From Glycocaulis sp050485565 (GTDB lineage: Bacteria > Pseudomonadota > Alphaproteobacteria > Caulobacterales > Maricaulaceae), in assembly GCF_050485565.1 (NCBI RefSeq), contig NZ_JBJHBQ010000001.1, forward strand, positions 248,001 through 312,000: 64,000 bases of DNA, read 5' to 3'. The position numbers were made by a program, and so were the translations under genes. Below the pieces are notes generated by a model. That model was not told where the DNA came from, did no database searches, and saw nothing but the letters and a program-made list of their open reading frames with translations. Position 1 is the first letter of the stretch, and the number at the start of each line of letters is the position of its first letter. Below are positions 1 to 7,724 of this stretch, piece after piece.

Positions 1-2165
1 GCCTGATTGGCGCGTCTGGCATTGAAGGCAAAACCGGAGGCGGCTGTGAGGCCGATGGCGATAGCGGCCACCAGTGCCTGGCTGGTGCCCAGAAACTCCG
101 GCGGCGGCCAGTCCGGCGCGGTCGTCCAAAGGAAGAGATAGCCAAAGACCAGCGAGCCGAAGAAGGCCGCATTGGCGGCAAGGAAGTATTTCAGGCCCAG
201 CAGGGTCGGCACCGAGCTGACGACATAATGCACGGGCAGGCTGAGGCCATGTCCGGCATCGACGGGTTCAGGATCAGACTTCGCGCCCAGCGACCACAGC
301 CAGCGCCACCCGAACACGGCCGCAAGCACCACACCCACCAGCGAGAACCAGTAGGCGCTGAACAGGAAAGACACGAAGAACACGGCCAGCCCCGAAGCCA
401 TGAGAAAGGGCGTGTAGTCATTCTTCGGGAAGATCAGCACGTGCTCCGGCTCACCCGTTGCCATATCGACGCACAGCGTCTCCATCTCGCCTCTGGGTGC
501 GCCGGGGAGGTATCCTTTACCGGCGGCGATATCCGCGCCAAGGCGCTCATTGTCTTCCAGCGGGTCACGGCTGGTGATGAGCGGCAGGGAAGCGAAGTTA
601 TAGCTCGGCGCAGGGGTGGGCATGGCCCAGTCCAGCCCCGTCCCGCCCCACGGGTTACGGCGGAAGCGCCGCCCGAAGCGGGTCTGCAGCACGATATCGA
701 CCACAAAGAGCGCAAAGCCCGCCGTCATCACGAACCCGCCAACCGAGGAGATGAGATTGGGCAGATCCCAGCCGAGCCCGCCTTCATAGGTGAAGACGCG
801 GCGCGGCATGCCCAGCAGCCCGGTAAAGTGCATGATGAGGAAAGTGCCGTGGAAGCCGAGGAAAATCAGCCAGAAGGCGGCTTTCGACACCTGAAAGACG
901 GGCAATCGCCCCGTCATCAGTGGCAGCCAGTAATAGGCGGCTGCCAGCATCGGAAACACGAAGCCGCCGATCAGCACGTAATGGAGATGCGCAACCACGA
1001 AATGAGTGTCATGAGCCTGCCAGTTGAACGGCACCAGAGCCAGCATCACGCCGGTCAGCCCGCCGAGGATGAAGACCGAGAAAAAACCCATCAGGTAGAG
1101 CATGGGCAGGGTCATCTGCGGACGCCCGCGCATCAGGGTGGCGATCCAGGCAAACACCTGCACCGCCGTCGGCACCGCCACCAGCATGGAAGCCGCGGAG
1201 AAGAAGGCGAGCGCCAGATGCGGTATCCCTACCGTAAACATGTGGTGGACCCACAGCCCGAAGCTCAAGAATGCCAGCGCGATGATGGCCGCCACGATCC
1301 ACGCATAGCCGACGATTTTCGTGCGCGCGAAGACGGGTATGAGGGTGGAGACTGCCCCGGCGGCTGGCAGGAAGATGATATACACCTCAGGGTGGCCAAA
1401 GAGCCAGAACAGGTGCTGCCACAGCAGCGGCGCGCCGCCGCGCTCCGCATCGAAGAAAGGCCAGTTGAAGGCGCGCTCGATCTCCAGAAGCACGCTGCCA
1501 AGAATGAGCGGCGGGAAGGCGATGAGCATCATCGCGGCGGTGACCAGCAGATACCAGGCCATGAGCGGCATGCGCGAGAGCGCCATGCCTGCGGTGCGCA
1601 CTTTCAGGATCGTGACCACGATCTCGACCGCCGCACAGATGGCGGAAATTTCCACGAAGGTGACGCCCAACAGCCAGACATCGGCATTGATGCCCGGCGT
1701 GTAGGTGGCCGAGGAGAGCGGGGTGTACATGAACCAGCCGCTATCGGGCGCGACACCCATCAGCATGGATACGAGGATGATTGTCGCGCCAAAGAGATAG
1801 CACCAGTAGCCGAAGGCGGAGAGGCGCGGATAGGCGAGATCACGCGCGCCGAGGATTTTCGGCAGGAGATAGAGCGCCACCCCCTCGATCAGAGGTATCG
1901 CGAACAGGAACATCATCACCGTGCCGTGCATGGTGAAAATCTGGTTGTAGGCATCCGCGCCGAGGAAGGGATTTTCGGGCCGGGCGAGCTGGGCGCGGAT
2001 CAGCATGGCCAGGAGCCCGCCAATCGCGAAATAGATGAAGGCCGTGATGATGAAGCGCCGGCCTACAACCGTGTGATTGACCGCCGACAGCGCGGCGATC
2101 CCTTTCGGCGCGCGCCATACGGCGTCCAGCGCGCGGTGCAGGCCGACGGGTGTGTTTGCGCTCAT
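1..2165 (-). CDS. ctaD: Cytochrome c oxidase subunit I, fused I+III type (partial at left edge)
   Basis: Catalytic subunit of a heme-copper terminal oxidase in the inner membrane; it reduces O2 to water and pumps protons. The frame opens at an ATG whose last bases overlap the subunit II stop (ATGA) and is still open at base 1, so the C-terminus is missing. Visible signatures are the low-spin heme His in a MHGTVMM motif (about residue 80), the CuB/cross-link motif GHPEVY (about residue 257), the HH pair in WVHHMFT (about 306) and HFVVAHLHY (about 390). After the subunit I core, a linker leads into further helices starting at VPTLLGLKYFLAANAAFFG, which look like the beginning of a subunit III domain. 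This is the fused I+III arrangement known from caa3-like oxidases. About 721 codons are present; fused forms are usually longer than 800. Confidence 0.93.
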   Translation of the reverse strand, partial: MSANTPVGLHRALDAVWRAPKGIAALSAVNHTVVGRRFIITAFIYFAIGGLLAMLIRAQLARPENPFLGADAYNQIFTMHGTVMMFLFAIPLIEGVALYLLPKILGARDLAYPRLSAFGYWCYLFGATIILVSMLMGVAPDSGWFMYTPLSSATYTPGINADVWLLGVTFVEISAICAAVEIVVTILKVRTAGMALSRMPLMAWYLLVTAAMMLIAFPPLILGSVLLEIERAFNWPFFDAERGGAPLLWQHLFWLFGHPEVYIIFLPAAGAVSTLIPVFARTKIVGYAWIVAAIIALAFLSFGLWVHHMFTVGIPHLALAFFSAASMLVAVPTAVQVFAWIATLMRGRPQMTLPMLYLMGFFSVFILGGLTGVMLALVPFNWQAHDTHFVVAHLHYVLIGGFVFPMLAAAYYWLPLMTGRLPVFQVSKAAFWLIFLGFHGTFLIMHFTGLLGMPRRVFTYEGGLGWDLPNLISSVGGFVMTAGFALFVVDIVLQTRFGRRFRRNPWGGTGLDWAMPTPAPSYNFASLPLITSRDPLEDNERLGADIAAGKGYLPGAPRGEMETLCVDMATGEPEHVLIFPKNDYTPFLMASGLAVFFVSFLFSAYWFSLVGVVLAAVFGWRWLWSLGAKSDPEPVDAGHGLSLPVHYVVSSVPTLLGLKYFLAANAAFFGSLVFGYLFLWTTAPDWPPPEFLGTSQALVAAIAIGLTAASGFAFNARRANQ

Positions 2166-2851
2166 GGCTGACCCTGCCCAGCGAGTTCTGCCGTCAGTGC
2201 TGCCTCAAATTCATCGGGTGCATGCGCGACGACCTGAAAGCGCATGGTGGCGTGCTCCAGCCCGCAGAACTCCGCGCACATGCCCTCATAGACACCCGGC
2301 TCGGAGGCGAGAATCCGCAGCCGATTGGTGGTACCGGGTATCGCGTCGACCTTGCCGGCAAGGCGCGGCACCCAGAAGGCGTGGATGACATCGAGCGAGG
2401 TAATGGCCACATCCACCGGCTCGCCGGCCGGGATGTGCAGCACCTCCGGCGTGATGCCTTCGCGGTCGGGATAGCGGAAATTCCAGCCCCACTGGAAGGC
2501 TTCGGCCTCCACCGTGTAGACTTGCGCCCCGCGCCCTGCCAGCATGGATTGCCCGGCAGGCAGTCCCCAGGCCAGAAGCGCAGCGAGCACCACCAGCGGA
2601 AAACCGAGCCCCCCGCCCCACAGCCACAGCTTTTCGGGAACCTCGCGCGGCTGATGCCGTTTGAAGAAGGGCCACAGGATGAGGCCCATCATAAGGCCAA
2701 GGATCAGCAGTGATCCTGCCATCATCACCCACCACACGCCTGCAATGGACTGTGCAGCGGGTCCGGCGGGATCGAGCGTAGACAGAGCGCCTTCGCACCC
2801 GATGAGCGCAGGGGCCAGCAGCAGGGGAAACACGCCATGGCGAGCACGCAT
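2162..2851 (-). CDS. ctaC: Cytochrome c oxidase subunit II, lipoprotein
   Basis: Electron-entry subunit carrying the dinuclear CuA centre; it passes electrons from cytochrome c to subunit I. I place the start so that the protein (229 residues) begins MRARHGVF and has a lipobox ending LIGC at Cys19, giving an exported lipoprotein. A frame upstream of this stays open but would swallow the divergent neighbour. Two transmembrane helices lie around residues 38-60 and 78-98. The CuA ligands are all present: the His of VIHAFWVP, then C-AEF-C, GLEH and M in MCAEFCGLEHATM. No C-terminal cytochrome c domain follows, unlike true caa3 subunit II. The stop overlaps the subunit I start by 4 bases. The 5' end overlaps the divergent DUF2231 gene by 15 bases. 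Confidence 0.93.
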   Translation of the reverse strand: MRARHGVFPLLLAPALIGCEGALSTLDPAGPAAQSIAGVWWVMMAGSLLILGLMMGLILWPFFKRHQPREVPEKLWLWGGGLGFPLVVLAALLAWGLPAGQSMLAGRGAQVYTVEAEAFQWGWNFRYPDREGITPEVLHIPAGEPVDVAITSLDVIHAFWVPRLAGKVDAIPGTTNRLRILASEPGVYEGMCAEFCGLEHATMRFQVVAHAPDEFEAALTAELAGQGQP

Positions 2852-3400
2852 ACACGCAAGGACGACGTGTTTCACAATCCCTCTGCCGCCGACCCGGCCT
2901 ATCATGACCTCGACAGCCGTATCGCGCTGGCCGGCCATCCCATCCACGCCATGCTGGTCGCTTTCCCGATTGCCGGCACGTTCGCGCTGGCATTCTGCGA
3001 TGTCGCCTTCTGGTGGACGGGTGATCTGTTCTGGGCGCGCGCGGCGCTGTGGGCCAGTGGTGGCGGCTTTGCCATGGGCTGTCTGGCTGCACTGGCCGGA
3101 GCCGCCGAGCTGCTGCTGGTGCCGGGCGTGCGCCGCCGCGCCGCGGCCTGGAGCCATGCCGTTGCCGCCATGGTGCTGCTGGGCGTGATGGCCGCCAGCT
3201 GGTCGCTGCGCCTGCAACAGGGCGCAGACGCCATCCTGCCCTGGGGGCTGATGCTCAGCTGGCTGGCTCTGGGTCTGGTGGCGATTGCCGGATGGCATGG
3301 CGGCAAGCTGGTGTTTGAACATCAGGTCGGTGTCTCCCTGCCAGAGGAAGAGGATCCGGCGCTGCCCCCGTCGGACACGAGCGGCAATTCCGCCCCCTGA
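2837..3400 (+). CDS. DUF2231 family membrane protein
   Basis: A 187-residue membrane protein with four predicted helices. It carries the family hallmark GHPIHAMLVAFP at about residues 32-43, an HPxHPxLVxFP-type motif of DUF2231. The family has no settled function and is often found beside heme-copper oxidase or heme-handling genes, as here. The start codon lies inside the start region of the divergent oxidase subunit II gene. The tail, rich in Glu and Pro (LPEEEDPALPP), overlaps the 3' end of the convergent CopD-like gene by 79 bases. A role in oxidase assembly or redox sensing is inference from position only. Confidence 0.85.
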   Translation: MASTHTRKDDVFHNPSAADPAYHDLDSRIALAGHPIHAMLVAFPIAGTFALAFCDVAFWWTGDLFWARAALWASGGGFAMGCLAALAGAAELLLVPGVRRRAAAWSHAVAAMVLLGVMAASWSLRLQQGADAILPWGLMLSWLALGLVAIAGWHGGKLVFEHQVGVSLPEEEDPALPPSDTSGNSAP

Positions 3401-3852
3401 CCTTCAAGCAGCCAGCCGGGCATCCAGCTTTCGGGGATGGAGGGGCGGCCCAGCACCAGTGCCAGAACAGCCAGAATAGTCACAATCGCGCCCACGAGAA
3501 GCGCCGCGCGTTTCCAGCTGGTCGGGCGGGCATCGGGCGATTCCAGCTGGTCGAGCACGCGCCCGATGAGCATGTGGACACCCATCATGCCCGCAACCGC
3601 CAGCAGTTTGAGAAACAGCCAGTCATCAGCGACGACGAAAAAGATCAGGCCCGTGCCCGTGGCAATGGCGATAATCGCAGCCGGCGAGACCAGCGCGTCA
3701 TAGGCAAAGCGGGAAAAGTGGTGCAGGCGAACGATAGCGGCCCTGCTGGACATCTCGTCATCGCGGCGCAGAAGCGCCGGCAGCGCGATCAGCCCGCCAG
3801 CCCACACCGCTATCGCCACGATGTGGAGCGATTTGAGCGTGATCAGCATCAT
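3322..3852 (-). CDS. CopD-like / HemJ-like membrane protein
   Basis: A 176-residue, four-helix membrane protein starting MMLITLKSLHIVAIAVWAGG. The early conserved His and the VWAGG motif are typical of the CopD/UPF0093-like superfamily, which includes copper-resistance CopD and protoporphyrinogen oxidase HemJ. The ATG overlaps the stop of the upstream CtaG-like gene as ATGA, which fixes the start and implies translational coupling. The C-terminal tail is Ser/Gly-rich and lies in the 79-base overlap with the convergent DUF2231 gene. Together with the CtaG-like partner, a role in copper or heme supply to the oxidase is plausible, but I cannot distinguish CopD-type from HemJ-type function. Confidence 0.8.
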   Translation of the reverse strand: MMLITLKSLHIVAIAVWAGGLIALPALLRRDDEMSSRAAIVRLHHFSRFAYDALVSPAAIIAIATGTGLIFFVVADDWLFLKLLAVAGMMGVHMLIGRVLDQLESPDARPTSWKRAALLVGAIVTILAVLALVLGRPSIPESWMPGWLLEGQGAELPLVSDGGSAGSSSSGRETPT

Positions 3853-4610
3853 TTTGCCCGGCCCCGCTCGCCCTCGCCAAGGGCCGCAGTCACGGCCAGC
3901 CCCAGCGCGATGAGATAGGGCAGTACGCCCGGCACCCACATGATAAGGCCCGCCAGCTGCTGGTCCTCCAGCGCGGTGAGGCCCCACGCCGCCGTTGTCA
4001 CCGCGTGCGGCGCATAAAGCGGATCAGGGGCGAAGCCGATCAGCGCGCCCAGCAGCCCCATCTGCGCGGCAAACCCGGCCAGCGTGCCAGCACTGGCTGC
4101 AATATCGCTCCGGCGCGCCATCAGCGCACGCCAGAACCAGACGCCGCTGGTCAGCAAGGTCAGCTGCATCAACCAGTACACGCCATCATGGCTCAGCGCC
4201 GCCGTGTAAGGCGAGGGCGCATGCCAGAACCAGAAGATCACGGCGTGCACAATGCTGGCAGTGGTCAGTCCGCCGGTCAGGCGCTTTCCTCCAAGTCCAT
4301 AGGCCAGCAAGGGCGCCAGTACGGCCACGAGAAGAAGGTGGCTGACCGCGCGCACGGAGAAGAGCGCAACGGCCATCGCGCAGAGCGGGGTGACAAACAG
4401 CGCGAAGGCCAGCAGCCACGCGCCAAGGAGCGCGGGGTTGCGAAGGCCCGCCTCTGCCCCGCGCCGCACCGCCAGCACGCCGCCTGCAACAGCAAGGACA
4501 AGCAGGGCCGCGATCAGCCAGGGATCACCATTCCAGGCCGACCAGAGGCCATCAGGCCGGGCTGGCGGACCGCAATAGGCGGCTGACTGACCGCTCACCA
4601 TGAGGGTCAT
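3849..4610 (-). CDS. Cytochrome c oxidase assembly protein, Caa3_CtaG family
   Basis: A 253-residue polytopic membrane protein of the Caa3_CtaG family, needed in Bacillus for caa3 oxidase biogenesis. It is unrelated to the Cox11-type CtaG. Six to seven hydrophobic segments are visible. Conserved His-containing helices are VSHLLLVAVLAPLLAYG, the motif FWFWHAPSPYTAAL and the late PHAVTTAAWGLTALEDQQLAGL segment ending in a VPGVLPYL stretch. It sits at the head of a two-gene unit with the CopD-like gene (4-base overlap) beside the oxidase genes. Two ATGs are close together (4610 and 4601); either could start it. A candidate general-stress promoter lies about 70 bases upstream. Confidence 0.85.
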   Translation of the reverse strand: MTLMVSGQSAAYCGPPARPDGLWSAWNGDPWLIAALLVLAVAGGVLAVRRGAEAGLRNPALLGAWLLAFALFVTPLCAMAVALFSVRAVSHLLLVAVLAPLLAYGLGGKRLTGGLTTASIVHAVIFWFWHAPSPYTAALSHDGVYWLMQLTLLTSGVWFWRALMARRSDIAASAGTLAGFAAQMGLLGALIGFAPDPLYAPHAVTTAAWGLTALEDQQLAGLIMWVPGVLPYLIALGLAVTAALGEGERGRAK

Positions 4611-4679
4611 ATTACCGTCCCGAATGACCGTTGGGTTAGGAGCATCCCGCCCTCCTGCCCGGTTTGCGCATGCAAGAAC

Positions 4680-4704
4680 AACCCGCGCCGGGCCTGATGG
4701 TTCC
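4680..4704 (-). promoter_or_regulatory. Candidate EcfG-type promoter facing the CtaG-like gene
   Basis: On the minus strand the sequence reads GGAAC, 16 bases, GGTT. This is close to the alphaproteobacterial general-stress sigma (EcfG) consensus of GGAAC, 16-17 bases, CGTT. It lies about 70 bases before the CtaG-like start. The -10 differs at its first base, so confidence is limited. Confidence 0.3.
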
Positions 4705-4728
4705 AGACCTGCTCGCAGCGGCCGGACC

Positions 4729-4753
4729 GGAACGAATACCGCCCAGACCTGTT
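4729..4753 (+). promoter_or_regulatory. Candidate EcfG-type promoter for the DUF3008 gene
   Basis: GGAAC at 4729-4733, a 16-base spacer, then TGTT at 4750-4753. This matches the EcfG consensus except for the first base of the -10. It lies 52 bases upstream of the DUF3008 start, a suitable distance, and small lysine/alanine-rich proteins of this kind are plausible stress-regulon members. Confidence 0.45.
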
Positions 4754-4789
4754 GTCCGGGTATTGGCTGGTCGCGGCCATACCCGGACA
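4753..4789 (+). promoter_or_regulatory. Hairpin abutting the DUF3008 ribosome binding site
   Basis: Perfect 11-bp inverted repeat TGTCCGGGTAT (4753-4763) and ATACCCGGACA (4779-4789) with a 15-base loop. Its 3' arm touches the AGGAAGG Shine-Dalgarno sequence. In the mRNA it would form directly after the candidate -10 and directly before the ribosome site. A role in mRNA stability or translation control is inferred. Confidence 0.5.
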
Positions 4790-4804
4790 GGAAGGATGAT
4801 CATC

Positions 4805-4993
4805 ATGCCCGCAAAATCCAAGGCCCAGCAGAAAGCCGCAGGCGCTGCGCTAGCTGCCAAGCGCGGCGAGGCGAAGCAAAGCGAGCTGAAAGGCGCCTCG
4901 AAAGAGATGGCCGACACCATGAGCGAGAAAGAGCTCAAAGAGCTGGCCGCCACGCCGCGCAAGGGCAAGCCGGAAAAGGTGGAGCGGTCCTGA
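4805..4993 (+). CDS. DUF3008 small basic protein
   Basis: A 62-residue, Lys/Ala/Glu-rich protein beginning MPAKSKAQQKAAGAALAAKR, which is the signature start of the DUF3008 family. It has no signal peptide or membrane segment and looks largely helical or disordered. The start is fixed by an AGGAAGG ribosome site at 4789-4795; a longer in-frame start at 4664 would add a proline/arginine-rich stretch with no family support. Function is unknown; composition resembles small stress proteins. It is preceded by a strong hairpin and a candidate EcfG promoter. Confidence 0.8.
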   Translation: MPAKSKAQQKAAGAALAAKRGEAKQSELKGASKEMADTMSEKELKELAATPRKGKPEKVERS

Positions 4994-5039
4994 CGGGACC
5001 GTTACCTGCCTGAAGGCCCTCCACGGCAATGGAGTTCAA

Positions 5040-5312
5040 ATGTCCATTTTTATCAAGATACTCGGTATTCTGGCGGTGATTGTTGGCCTCGCGCTGTCAT
5101 GGTCGCCGATCCCGCTGGGTATCGTCCTCATCCCCATCGGTCTGGCGATGATCGTGGCAACGTCACAGACCGCGCGCGACTGGCTGCAGCGCCGGCGGGA
5201 AAATAATCCGAAGTTTGACCGCTGGATGAAGAAGATGGAGGACAAGGTGCCAGAGCGCTTCTCCAGACCGCTCAGGCGTACAGACGCGGAAGACTCCCAG
5301 AACCCCGGCTGA
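5040..5312 (+). CDS. Small two-helix membrane protein
   Basis: A 90-residue protein with a hydrophobic hairpin: helix about residues 3-20, the turn SWSPIPLG, then a second helix about 26-42. A basic cytoplasmic tail follows (ARDWLQRRRENNPKFDRWMKKMEDKVPERF). The Pro/Gly-rich turn between two helices recalls PGPGW-type small membrane proteins, but the exact motif is not present. It may share a transcript with the DUF3008 gene 46 bases upstream. Function not recognised. Confidence 0.65.
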   Translation: MSIFIKILGILAVIVGLALSWSPIPLGIVLIPIGLAMIVATSQTARDWLQRRRENNPKFDRWMKKMEDKVPERFSRPLRRTDAEDSQNPG

Positions 5313-5380
5313 GCGCTTTACCTCCCGCACGCTACCGCGCATAAGGTCGGGCAGGATTTTGCGGGAGACCTGCCCTGACC

Positions 5381-6394
5381 ATGAAGCGCGTTCTCATCAC
5401 CGGTACAGCGGGCTTTATCGGCTTTCATCTGGCGCGCCTGCTGCTGGAAGAGGGTCATCAGGTTCACGGCTATGACGCTCTGACCGATTACTACGACGTC
5501 ACCCTGAAACAGGCCCGCCACCGCATTCTGGAAGGCATGCCGGGCTTCAGCAAAACCGAAGCCCTGCTGGAGGACGCCGATAGCCTGTTTCAGGCCGCGC
5601 GCGATTTTGCCCCGGACGTGATCGTCCACCTCGCCGCGCAGGCAGGCGTGCGCTACAGCCTTGAGAACCCGCGCGCCTATATCGAGGCCAATATTGTCGG
5701 CACGTTCAACGTGATGGAGATCGCGCGCGAGCTAAAGGTCTCCCATCTTCTCATGGCGTCGACCTCCTCGGCCTATGGCGCGAACGAGGAGATGCCATTC
5801 AAGGAAACCGACAAGGCCGACACGCCGCTGACCATGTATGCGGCGACGAAAAAGGCCAATGAGGTGATGGCCCATTCCTACGCCCATCTGTGGGATCTGC
5901 CGACGACCATGTTCCGCTTCTTCACGGTCTACGGCCCATGGATGCGTCCTGATCTGGCACCCTTCAAGTTTGCCGATGCCATCCTCGCGGGCCGGCCCAT
6001 CGACATCTATAATCATGGCGAGATGTACCGGGACTTCACTTATGTGGAGGATCTGGTGCGCGGCATCCGGCTTTTGATGGACGCGGTGCCGGTGCGCCCG
6101 GCGAGCAGCGCAGACATCGCACCGGGGGACTCTCTTAGCCCCGCTGCGCCCTTCCGCATCGTCAATATCGGCAACTCCACCAAGGTGAAGCTGGCGGATT
6201 TTGTTGATATTATCGAGGCGGAGCTGGGGGTGAAGGCGATCCGCAATTACATGGATATGCAGCCTGGCGATGTGCCCGCCACCTGGGCCGATGCCAGCCT
6301 GTTGCAGAGCCTGACCGGCTATCGCCCGCAGACCGAGTTCCGCGACGGCATAGCCAAATTCGTCAGCTGGTTCCGCGAGTATTACGGGCGCTAG
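5381..6394 (+). CDS. NAD-dependent UDP-glucuronate 4-epimerase
   Basis: An extended short-chain dehydrogenase of 337 residues that most resembles UDP-glucuronate 4-epimerases, which convert UDP-GlcA to UDP-GalA for capsule or LPS. The Rossmann motif GTAGFIGFH is at residues 8-16. Catalytic Ser lies in ASTSSAYG (126-133), and Tyr153 with Lys157 form YAATK. The sugar-binding FRFFTVYGPWMRPDLA segment is characteristic of this subfamily. There is a small insertion near residue 240 (RPASSADIAPGDSLS). It stands alone, facing a convergent DsbA-fold gene, with a palindromic repeat between. GalE-type or other NDP-sugar epimerase activity is the alternative. Confidence 0.88.
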   Translation: MKRVLITGTAGFIGFHLARLLLEEGHQVHGYDALTDYYDVTLKQARHRILEGMPGFSKTEALLEDADSLFQAARDFAPDVIVHLAAQAGVRYSLENPRAYIEANIVGTFNVMEIARELKVSHLLMASTSSAYGANEEMPFKETDKADTPLTMYAATKKANEVMAHSYAHLWDLPTTMFRFFTVYGPWMRPDLAPFKFADAILAGRPIDIYNHGEMYRDFTYVEDLVRGIRLLMDAVPVRPASSADIAPGDSLSPAAPFRIVNIGNSTKVKLADFVDIIEAELGVKAIRNYMDMQPGDVPATWADASLLQSLTGYRPQTEFRDGIAKFVSWFREYYGR

Positions 6395-6395
6395 A

Positions 6396-6438
6396 GCGCA
6401 ATCCGAAAAGTGGGAACCGGTTTTCGGAAAAATTGCGC
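6396..6438. repeat. Palindromic intergenic repeat with CCGAAAA/TTTTCGG core
   Basis: Inverted repeat with arms GCGCAATCCGAAAA (6396-6409) and TTTTCGGA...ATTGCGC (6421-6438), containing GGGAACCGG in the centre. It begins one base after the epimerase stop and lies in a convergent gap. Very similar GGTTCC-centred, CCGAAAA-flanked palindromes are known as dispersed repeats in many alphaproteobacterial genomes. It could also act as a bidirectional terminator. Confidence 0.7.
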
Positions 6439-6473
6439 GTAAAAACAAATTTTGGAGTGTCTATCTGATCCGC

Positions 6474-7724
6474 TCAGTTCGAATAGCCTGCCAGAGCGCG
6501 CAAATCCTCTTCCACCGCCCAGAGCCGGTCCTGCCCCCAATGGGCGGGAAGATTGTTCACGCGGAAGCTCGGCACGCCCCACAGGCCCGCCTCCAGCATG
6601 GCAGCGCGATTGGCTTCAGCCTTCTCCCGCCAGCTTTCATCCGCCAGTGCCGCGTGCATGGCCGCTGCCGGGATGCCGGCGCGCCGGGAGAGCTTTTCAA
6701 GGCCCTGATCGCTGCCGGCATCAATGCCTTCAGCGAACACGCCGCGCAGGAAGGAATAGAGGAAGTCGGCCCCCTTGCCCTGATCCATGGCGGCGAACAG
6801 CACCGCAAGGCCGCGCTCGACCGGTGCGCCCACCGGGTCTGACACCTTGCCGAAGGGCAGGCCGAGGCGCTCTGCCTCCCGCTTGGTATCGCGCATGATG
6901 TAGAGACGTTTTGCCAGCGGCACCGGCAGGCCGCGCATCACCATGGGCAGGACGGGGCGCAAGCGCAGCTCCGCCCCCGTCGCCTCGCTCAGCGCTCTCA
7001 GACGCGGTGTCGCGATATAGGTGTAGGGGCTGCGCAGGGACACGAACGCCTCGATCAGTGTTCCGGCAGGCGCTTTTTGCGCCTCCAGACCCACCTCTCG
7101 CCTTTCGGTAAAGCGCGCCCCGCCGGGCCGGATGCGCGCCAGCCGGTCTTCGAGATAGGGCAGACGGTCGAGCCCCCAATACCACTCGCCCTCAAACTGG
7201 AACATGCCGCCGAGATAATGCCCGCGCCGCGCCCTTGCCCCGCGCGCCAATGCCGCGCGGGCATCGCTGTCAGACAGCGGAATGGCAGACGCCTTGCCGG
7301 TTCTGAATGCGCGCTCAATGGCGCTGGAAATGGCTGAGAACACCGCCGGGTCGCTGGTCCCCGCCAGTGCGGCCTGCGCGCGCGTCACCAGCTCTGGCGG
7401 TGGCGGAGTGGTGAAGCTCGCCTCCATCCCCAGCCCTTCTGCAAGCGTGGCCGCATCGCGCAGGGACCAGCCAGCCAGACGTTGCGCATCGGGCGCAGCC
7501 GCCGCGTCCGGCGGCGGCACGATATAGGGGATCACTCTTGCGCCCCAGACGGCTTCGAGATGCGGCAGGGCGCGCGCGGCGAGCGCCGAGTAGGGATCAT
7601 CCACCTGATGGAAATAGCGCACCACAGGCCGCGAGAGATTGAGCCGCCGCCGCACCGCCGCCAGGCCGCGCCGGGCTGAGCGCAGTGTGGGGCTGGTGAC
7701 GATCTGCGGGACGAGCGTCTTCAT
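6474..7724 (-). CDS. Tandem DsbA-fold protein (HCCA isomerase-like)
   Basis: A 416-residue cytoplasmic protein with two DsbA/thioredoxin-like halves. The first starts near residue 34 with VVRYFHQVDDPYSALAARAL. The second starts near residue 221 with EAFVSLRSPYTYIATPRLRAL. Both resemble the N-terminal strand of 2-hydroxychromene-2-carboxylate isomerase (kappa-class GST-like) proteins. No CxxC motif is present in either half, so a thiol oxidase role is unlikely; glutathione-linked isomerase or transferase chemistry is more likely. It is last in a three-gene run with two GST genes and overlaps the preceding one by 4 bases (ATGA). Substrate unknown. Confidence 0.75.
   Translation of the reverse strand: MKTLVPQIVTSPTLRSARRGLAAVRRRLNLSRPVVRYFHQVDDPYSALAARALPHLEAVWGARVIPYIVPPPDAAAAPDAQRLAGWSLRDAATLAEGLGMEASFTTPPPPELVTRAQAALAGTSDPAVFSAISSAIERAFRTGKASAIPLSDSDARAALARGARARRGHYLGGMFQFEGEWYWGLDRLPYLEDRLARIRPGGARFTERREVGLEAQKAPAGTLIEAFVSLRSPYTYIATPRLRALSEATGAELRLRPVLPMVMRGLPVPLAKRLYIMRDTKREAERLGLPFGKVSDPVGAPVERGLAVLFAAMDQGKGADFLYSFLRGVFAEGIDAGSDQGLEKLSRRAGIPAAAMHAALADESWREKAEANRAAMLEAGLWGVPSFRVNNLPAHWGQDRLWAVEEDLRALAGYSN

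Noticed and set aside
228..2171. Long plus-strand open frame opposite cytochrome oxidase subunit I
   Set aside because: Its product is His/Gln/Arg-rich low-complexity sequence with no family signature, while the minus strand encodes intact oxidase motifs. It is a GC-driven antisense shadow.
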